Origin: Nonomuraea rubra
GTDB lineage: Bacteria; Actinomycetota; Actinomycetes; Streptosporangiales; Streptosporangiaceae
DNA length: 64,000 nucleotides
Assembly (NCBI RefSeq): GCF_014207985.1
Contig: NZ_JACHMI010000001.1
Span: 1,905,001-1,969,000, forward strand
Reading direction: 5' to 3'
Numbering within the stretch: the stretch's first letter is position 1; each line of letters begins with the position of its first letter. Shown piece by piece: positions 60,561 to 64,000 of the stretch. Both the position numbers and the translations under genes were made by a program. The notes beneath the pieces are model-generated. The model did no database searches. It was not told the origin of the DNA and saw only the letters and a program-made list of their open reading frames with translations.

Positions 60561-61361
60561 GTGTCCATCCCTGTACCCGACCTACCTGCCAGGATGGAGC
60601 TCAACCTGGCCGGACACGCCTGTCATCTGCACCGAAGCTTGGCAGGCGCGACCGTCCTGGAGACCGACGACCTCCTGATCGCTGACAGCGGCCTGAACGA
60701 CGACACCTTCAACATCGTCGCCGCGGCCCGCTTCACCCCCGCCACCGCACCGGCACGCATCGCCGAGACCGTCCGGACACTGGCCTCCACCGGCCGCCGA
60801 TTCTCCTGGTGGGTGGGACCCGCCTCGGCACCGCCGGACCTGAGCGCGCTGCTGTCGGCGGCCGGCCTGCCGGCGACCGAGCGGGAAACCGCCATGTGGG
60901 CCGAACTCGACGACACCCTGCCGCCGCCCGCCGCGGAAGGACTGGACATCCGTACGGTGACCGAGCACGGGCAACTCGCCGACTACGCCGAGATCCTGGC
61001 GGCGAACTGGTCCCCGCCCGCCGACACGGTTCGCCGCTTCTTCTCACGGGCCGCTCCGCAGGCACTGGCCGCCGACAGCCCGGCCCGCTACCTGGTCGGT
61101 TACGCGGCGGGTCGGCCGGTCTGCTCCGCCGAGGTCTTCCACCACGCGGGCGTCGCCGGCATCTACAACATCACCACCCTGTCCGCCCACCGCCGGCGCG
61201 GCTACGGAACCGCCATCACCCTCGCCGCACTCCACGCCGCCCGCGACCGAGGCCATCGCATCGCGGTCCTGCAGGCCTCCGCGGCCGGCGAGCCCGTCTA
61301 CCGCCGCCTAGGCTTCCGCTCCTGCGGCCATTTCACCGAGCACGCCATCAACGCCACCTGA
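60561..61361 (+). CDS. GNAT-family N-acetyltransferase
   Basis: 266 aa starting at GTG, probably leaderless. The C-terminal half has the GNAT acetyl-CoA site: [20 protein letters not shown] followed by [14 protein letters not shown], including the R/Q-x-x-G-x-G/A type loop (RRRGYGTA), and the final strand [20 protein letters not shown]. The N-terminal half ([20 protein letters not shown] and following) is a degenerate GNAT-like domain, giving a tandem arrangement. The acceptor substrate cannot be deduced. It lies 71 bp downstream of the DeoR gene but has its own promoter. Confidence 0.92.
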   Translation: MSIPVPDLPARMELNLAGHACHLHRSLAGATVLETDDLLIADSGLNDDTFNIVAAARFTPATAPARIAETVRTLASTGRRFSWWVGPASAPPDLSALLSAAGLPATERETAMWAELDDTLPPPAAEGLDIRTVTEHGQLADYAEILAANWSPPADTVRRFFSRAAPQALAADSPARYLVGYAAGRPVCSAEVFHHAGVAGIYNITTLSAHRRRGYGTAITLAALHAARDRGHRIAVLQASAAGEPVYRRLGFRSCGHFTEHAINAT

Positions 61362-61405
61362 GCGTGGCGGCACCTTGAACGCGCGATGCACGCCGGGGCG
61401 GACTG

Positions 61406-61981
61406 TCAGGCGGGGTTGGCGGAGCGGGCTCGCAGGGCGAGGTCGAGGGTGTCGATCATCCAGGCCCAGGAGGCGTCGGTGTCACGCGGGGTGTGGCTGA
61501 AGGAGCCGGCCGCTTCCAGGCTGACATATCCGTGGATGGCGGCGCCGAGGAAGCGTACGGCGTCGGTCTGGCCGGGTTCGGGCAGGTCGTAGCCGCGCAG
61601 CAGGGCGCGCAGCATCTCGCTGTGGCGGGGGCCGGCGCTGCCGGCGGCGGTTTCGGGATCGAGTTCGTGGCGGGAGGCGGCGTAGCGGCCGGGGTGGGTT
61701 CTGGCGTAGTCGCGGTAGACGCCCGCCAGGGCGGTCAGGGCGTCCTTGCCGGCGCGGCCGGCGATCGCGGTGGCGGTCTGGTCGGCCATCTCCTGCAGAG
61801 CCAGCAGCGCCACCCGTACTTTCAGCTCGCGGGCGTTGCGGATGTGGGCGTACAGGCTGGGCTCCTTCACGCCGAGACGGCGCGCGACCGCGGAGCCGGT
61901 TACGTGGTCGAAGCCGAGTTCATCGGCGACCTCGGCCGCCGTGCGGGTGAGTCGTTCAGCGGTGATGCCCGCACGTGCCAC
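61406..61981 (-). CDS. TetR-family transcriptional regulator
   Basis: 191 aa if started at the GTG at 61981, which has GGAGG 5 bp upstream; a GTG 12 bp earlier is possible. The N-terminal HTH (LTRTAAEVADELGFDHVTGS, AVARRLGVKEPSLYAHIRNA, RELKVRVALLALQEM) and a WHG-type C-terminal domain (YRDYARTHPGRYAASRHELD, LRALLRGYDLPEPGQTDAVR, FLGAAIHGYVSLEAAG) fit TetR_C_33 regulators. It is divergent from the FBP gene over an AT-rich 65-bp gap (TAATTATATTA), likely its operator. Confidence 0.92.
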   Translation of the reverse strand: MARAGITAERLTRTAAEVADELGFDHVTGSAVARRLGVKEPSLYAHIRNARELKVRVALLALQEMADQTATAIAGRAGKDALTALAGVYRDYARTHPGRYAASRHELDPETAAGSAGPRHSEMLRALLRGYDLPEPGQTDAVRFLGAAIHGYVSLEAAGSFSHTPRDTDASWAWMIDTLDLALRARSANPA

Positions 61982-62046
61982 GACGACCTCCACTAAGTAA
62001 ATTAACGGTTTGCCTAATTATATTAGCCTGACATAGCGTGCGGGAC

Positions 62047-62544
62047 ATGAGACCGATAACAGAGAGCGATATCCGCAGTTCGTTCGTGAACTGTTCCAAA
62101 GGCGAGGCCAAGAGGCTGGGCCTGCCGGCAGATCTCGCCGAGCAACCGTGGCAGGACCTCGACTTCCTCGGCTGGCGCGATCCCGGGGCGCCTGACCGTG
62201 GCTACATGGTGGCCGAGCGCGAGGACGGCGGCCTGGTGGGGATCGCCTTGCGGGCGGTCAAGGGGGCTGCGCGGGGCTTCGCCTCGCGCAGCATGTGCTC
62301 GTTGTGCCTGACCGTGCGCACCGGGGGCGGGGTGGCGCTGATGAGCGCGCGGCGCACCGGGGAGGCGGGGAGGCTGGGCAACACCGTGGGCCAGTACCTG
62401 TGCTCCGACCTGGCCTGTTCCCTGTACACGCGGGGCAGGAAGGAGACTGCGGGGGGCGACTTCGAGGAGACCCTGACGGTGGAGGAGCGGGTAGCCCGCA
62501 CGCGGGACAATTTGGCCGGCTTCATCGCGAAGGTGGTCGCGTAG
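62047..62544 (+). CDS. FBP domain (treble-clef zinc-finger) protein
   Basis: 165 aa from ATG 62047 (a GTG at 62038 would add three residues). MRPITESDIRSSFVNCSKGE followed by AKRLGLPADL and DLDFLGWRDPGAPDRGYMVA precede the zinc-finger core: SMCSLCLTVRTGGGVALMSA, then VGQYLCSDLACSLYTRG, with Cys pairs CxxC and CxxxC. This matches the C-terminal domain of FusB-like elongation-factor-G-binding proteins (FBP_C), which in actinomycetes occurs alone. Its role in translation or fusidic-acid tolerance is inferred from the family. Confidence 0.9.
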   Translation: MRPITESDIRSSFVNCSKGEAKRLGLPADLAEQPWQDLDFLGWRDPGAPDRGYMVAEREDGGLVGIALRAVKGAARGFASRSMCSLCLTVRTGGGVALMSARRTGEAGRLGNTVGQYLCSDLACSLYTRGRKETAGGDFEETLTVEERVARTRDNLAGFIAKVVA

Positions 62545-62629
62545 GCCAGGCGGCCGCCGTCACCGTCAGCGGTCCCTTCCGGCTCGGCTGGGACGCGCTG
62601 CCGCCTCCCGTGGGTTCGAGTCCCTGCGG

Positions 62630-62875
62630 CTACGAGAACGGGTGCCTGTACGGACGGTCTTCGACCTGGTCGTAGATGCGGCGCAACCACGGCTGCCGAA
62701 TCGGCGCCAGTAGCTCCAGCGTGCGAAAGAACACCCGCCTATCAGGACGGAAAGGAGCGGTCGGCAGCAGCGGGGGTGAATCATCACGGCGGTCGCGGTG
62801 GTCGTAACGCACGACCTGGCGACCCGCCTCGGCGAGTGCGAGCCGGGTACAGAACCCCTCTTCCCACCAGATCAT
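62630..62875 (-). pseudogene. Truncated alpha/beta hydrolase
   Basis: An ATG at 62875 overlaps the MerR stop (ATGA). The 81-codon frame begins MIWWEEGFCTRLALAEAGRQ followed by VVRYDHRDR, matching the strand with RYDHRD in alpha/beta hydrolases (pattern MxWWxxxFCxxLAxxGRxVIRYDHRDTGxS), where several dozen residues normally precede it. After DHRDR the family similarity ends. The catalytic Ser, Asp and His regions are absent, so it is non-functional. Confidence 0.65.
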
Positions 62876-63777
62876 CGATTGTGGTCGTCGGCGTTGTCGG
62901 CGGAGGCTGTTGAGGGCTGATCAGTTGGTCTGTGGGGCGTGTCGCCGTTCTGCTGGGCGTGTAGCAGTTCGAAGGCGCGTTCTTCGTACCGGATGCGGGC
63001 CGGGGAGAAGTCGTACGGCATATTGCCGATGGCCTCCGACGCGCTCATCGTCGTCTCGCTCTCGTCCTTGTCCGCAGTCTCGTCGTACTGCTCAAAGAGG
63101 TCGTCGTGCGTTTCCTCCAGTCCGGCGTCCTCGATGGCGGCGAGCAACGCGGTCTCGTGTGCGCACCGCTGGATGGCGAGGGCGTCCACGCGGGGGTCGT
63201 CGGGGGAGACACTGTCGTCCAGGGCCGCCTCGGCCTCCGCCAGGCGGTCGTCCTCGGCCCGCAGGTCGGGCCGGGCGGCCAGGACGATGAACCGGTCGGC
63301 CTGGACGGCAGCGCCGAGCGGGCCGAAAATGCGCTCGGTGACCAGGAGGGTATCGAGGTCAGCAGGGCGCAGGGCCCCGGGCGGCACGTGGCGCAGTCGG
63401 CCGGTGACCAACGGGGAGAGCAGGCCAAGGGGGTTGCCGGACTCGCGCAGGTGGCGGACGGCGGTCCGCTGGTGTTCGATGGCGGCCGCCTTGGCGGTGA
63501 GACATTCCTCCAGTCGGGCGAGCGACTGCTCGATGTCGATGGTGCCCTCGAAGGCGGTGCGGATGTCGTCCAAGGGGATACCGGCGTCCGCCATTTTGCG
63601 GATCCACAGCAGGCGGATCATGTCGCCGTAGCCGTAGCGGCGGCGGTTGTCGGCGCCCCGCTCCGGTTCGGCAAGCAGCCCGATGGCGTGGTAGTGGCGG
63701 ATGGCTCGGGGGGTGGTCCCGGTGAATGCGGCAGCGTCGCCGATCTTAACCCAGCGGGGCATCGCAGGCAGGTGCAT
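62872..63777 (-). CDS. MerR-family transcriptional regulator
   Basis: 301 aa. The N-terminal MerR HTH (VKIGDAAAFTGTTPRAIRHY, HAIGLLAEPERGADNRRRYG, YGDMIRLLWIRKMADAGIPL, DDIRTAF) leads into a coiled-coil (LARLEECLTAKAAAIEHQRT, AVRHLRESG) and a ~170-residue effector domain (LLVTERIFGPLGAAVQADRF, ALAIQRCAHETALLAAIEDA, ASEAIGNMPYDFSPARIRYE). The acidic, disordered tail (STASADNADDHNR) overlaps the hydrolase start. A palindrome upstream is the likely binding site. The effector is unknown; the coupled hydrolase may have been its target. Confidence 0.93.
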   Translation of the reverse strand: MHLPAMPRWVKIGDAAAFTGTTPRAIRHYHAIGLLAEPERGADNRRRYGYGDMIRLLWIRKMADAGIPLDDIRTAFEGTIDIEQSLARLEECLTAKAAAIEHQRTAVRHLRESGNPLGLLSPLVTGRLRHVPPGALRPADLDTLLVTERIFGPLGAAVQADRFIVLAARPDLRAEDDRLAEAEAALDDSVSPDDPRVDALAIQRCAHETALLAAIEDAGLEETHDDLFEQYDETADKDESETTMSASEAIGNMPYDFSPARIRYEERAFELLHAQQNGDTPHRPTDQPSTASADNADDHNR

Positions 63778-63820
63778 GAAGGAAACCTCTCAACGTCGTG
63801 CTCACCGTCCACTGGACCAC

Positions 63821-63835
63821 ATGCCGCTACGGCAT
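63821..63835. promoter_or_regulatory. 15-bp palindrome, probable MerR operator
   Basis: ATGCCGCTACGGCAT (6-bp arms, 3-bp centre; two further bases match after one mismatch) lies 43-57 bp upstream of the MerR start codon, where MerR proteins bind between the -35 and -10. The rest of 63836-64000 shows no gene. Confidence 0.5.
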
Positions 63836-64000
63836 ATGCAAACCCCGCCGGCGTCGAGTTCGCGATCGGGGGTCCCGGCGGATCCTCTCGGAGATCCATT
63901 AACGCGATCCGTACACGGAAAGGTCTCCTGACGCGACCTTGATCAGCGCGCACTGCGTGACTCGCCAAGAAGCCCAAGGACCCCATTTACGTCAAATGCG

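Noticed and set aside
62608..62635. T-arm-like GGGTTCGAGTCCC sequence
   Set aside because: Flanking bases do not form a T-stem of normal length and no anticodon arm or acceptor is present; probably chance.
1..64000. CRISPR arrays or cas genes
   Set aside because: No regularly spaced direct repeats and no Cas-like proteins are seen.

Overview
This is about 64 kb of high-GC DNA with short intergenic gaps, many GTG starts and families typical of filamentous actinobacteria (DUF6114/DUF6230 pair, MmyB-type XRE regulators, DUF6907, GAP/Sap-like protein, FBP zinc finger). I infer a Streptosporangiales-like actinomycete (Nonomuraea or a relative); the sequence alone does not fix the genus. The window has no rRNA genes, no complete tRNA and no CRISPR array. 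It mixes ordinary chromosomal genes with accessory DNA carrying nested insertion sequences, integrase copies and many broken genes.

Region by region. 0-19 kb: chromosomal genes with a sulfate-ester flavour (GAP/Sap-like protein, alkylsulfatase, broken sulfotransferase, formylglycine-type arylsulfatase), secreted proteins, an IS481-type element with a clear 6-bp target duplication, IS110 and group II intron relics, an AraC regulator, an MMPL exporter beside an SDR enzyme, and a divergent MmyB-type regulator with a strong palindromic operator. 19-25 kb: DUF6230/DUF6114 membrane pair, integrase and transposase relics, a low-GC NPCBM-like protein and a lipoprotein whose C-terminus is read from antisense IS sequence. 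25.5-32.5 kb: a tight four-gene ABC/FtsX export operon (two ATPases, two permeases).

32.5-53.2 kb is the main accessory island. It lies between two copies of one module: a roughly 127-bp inverted-repeat segment followed by a minus-strand tyrosine recombinase. The left recombinase is intact. The right one is frameshifted and sits beside the 3' half of a tRNA-Arg(UCU), a probable attachment site. The left module has been split by an IS at its tail and by an IS256-type element just upstream of the integrase RBS; that IS256 element is itself interrupted by an ISAzo13-type element, with target duplications visible for both. Between the modules are a complete four-gene Wadjet operon (DUF2397-DUF2398-SMC/SbcC-like ATPase-DUF2399 Toprim, i.e. 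JetABCD, all with ATGA overlaps), the truncated start of a fifth coupled ORF, a lower-GC gene with an Mrr/PD-(D/E)XK-like N-terminus, and a DUF6907 protein. I read this as an anti-plasmid defence cargo on an integrative element.

53-64 kb returns to chromosomal character: pRiA4b ORF-3-like protein, unknown proteins, a secreted glycosidase-like protein, a DUF4406 protein divergent from a DeoR regulator, a probably leaderless GNAT, a TetR regulator, an FBP protein, and a MerR regulator overlapping a truncated alpha/beta hydrolase. Single-base frameshifts are common in the window. In mobile remnants they look like decay; elsewhere sequencing error cannot be excluded.
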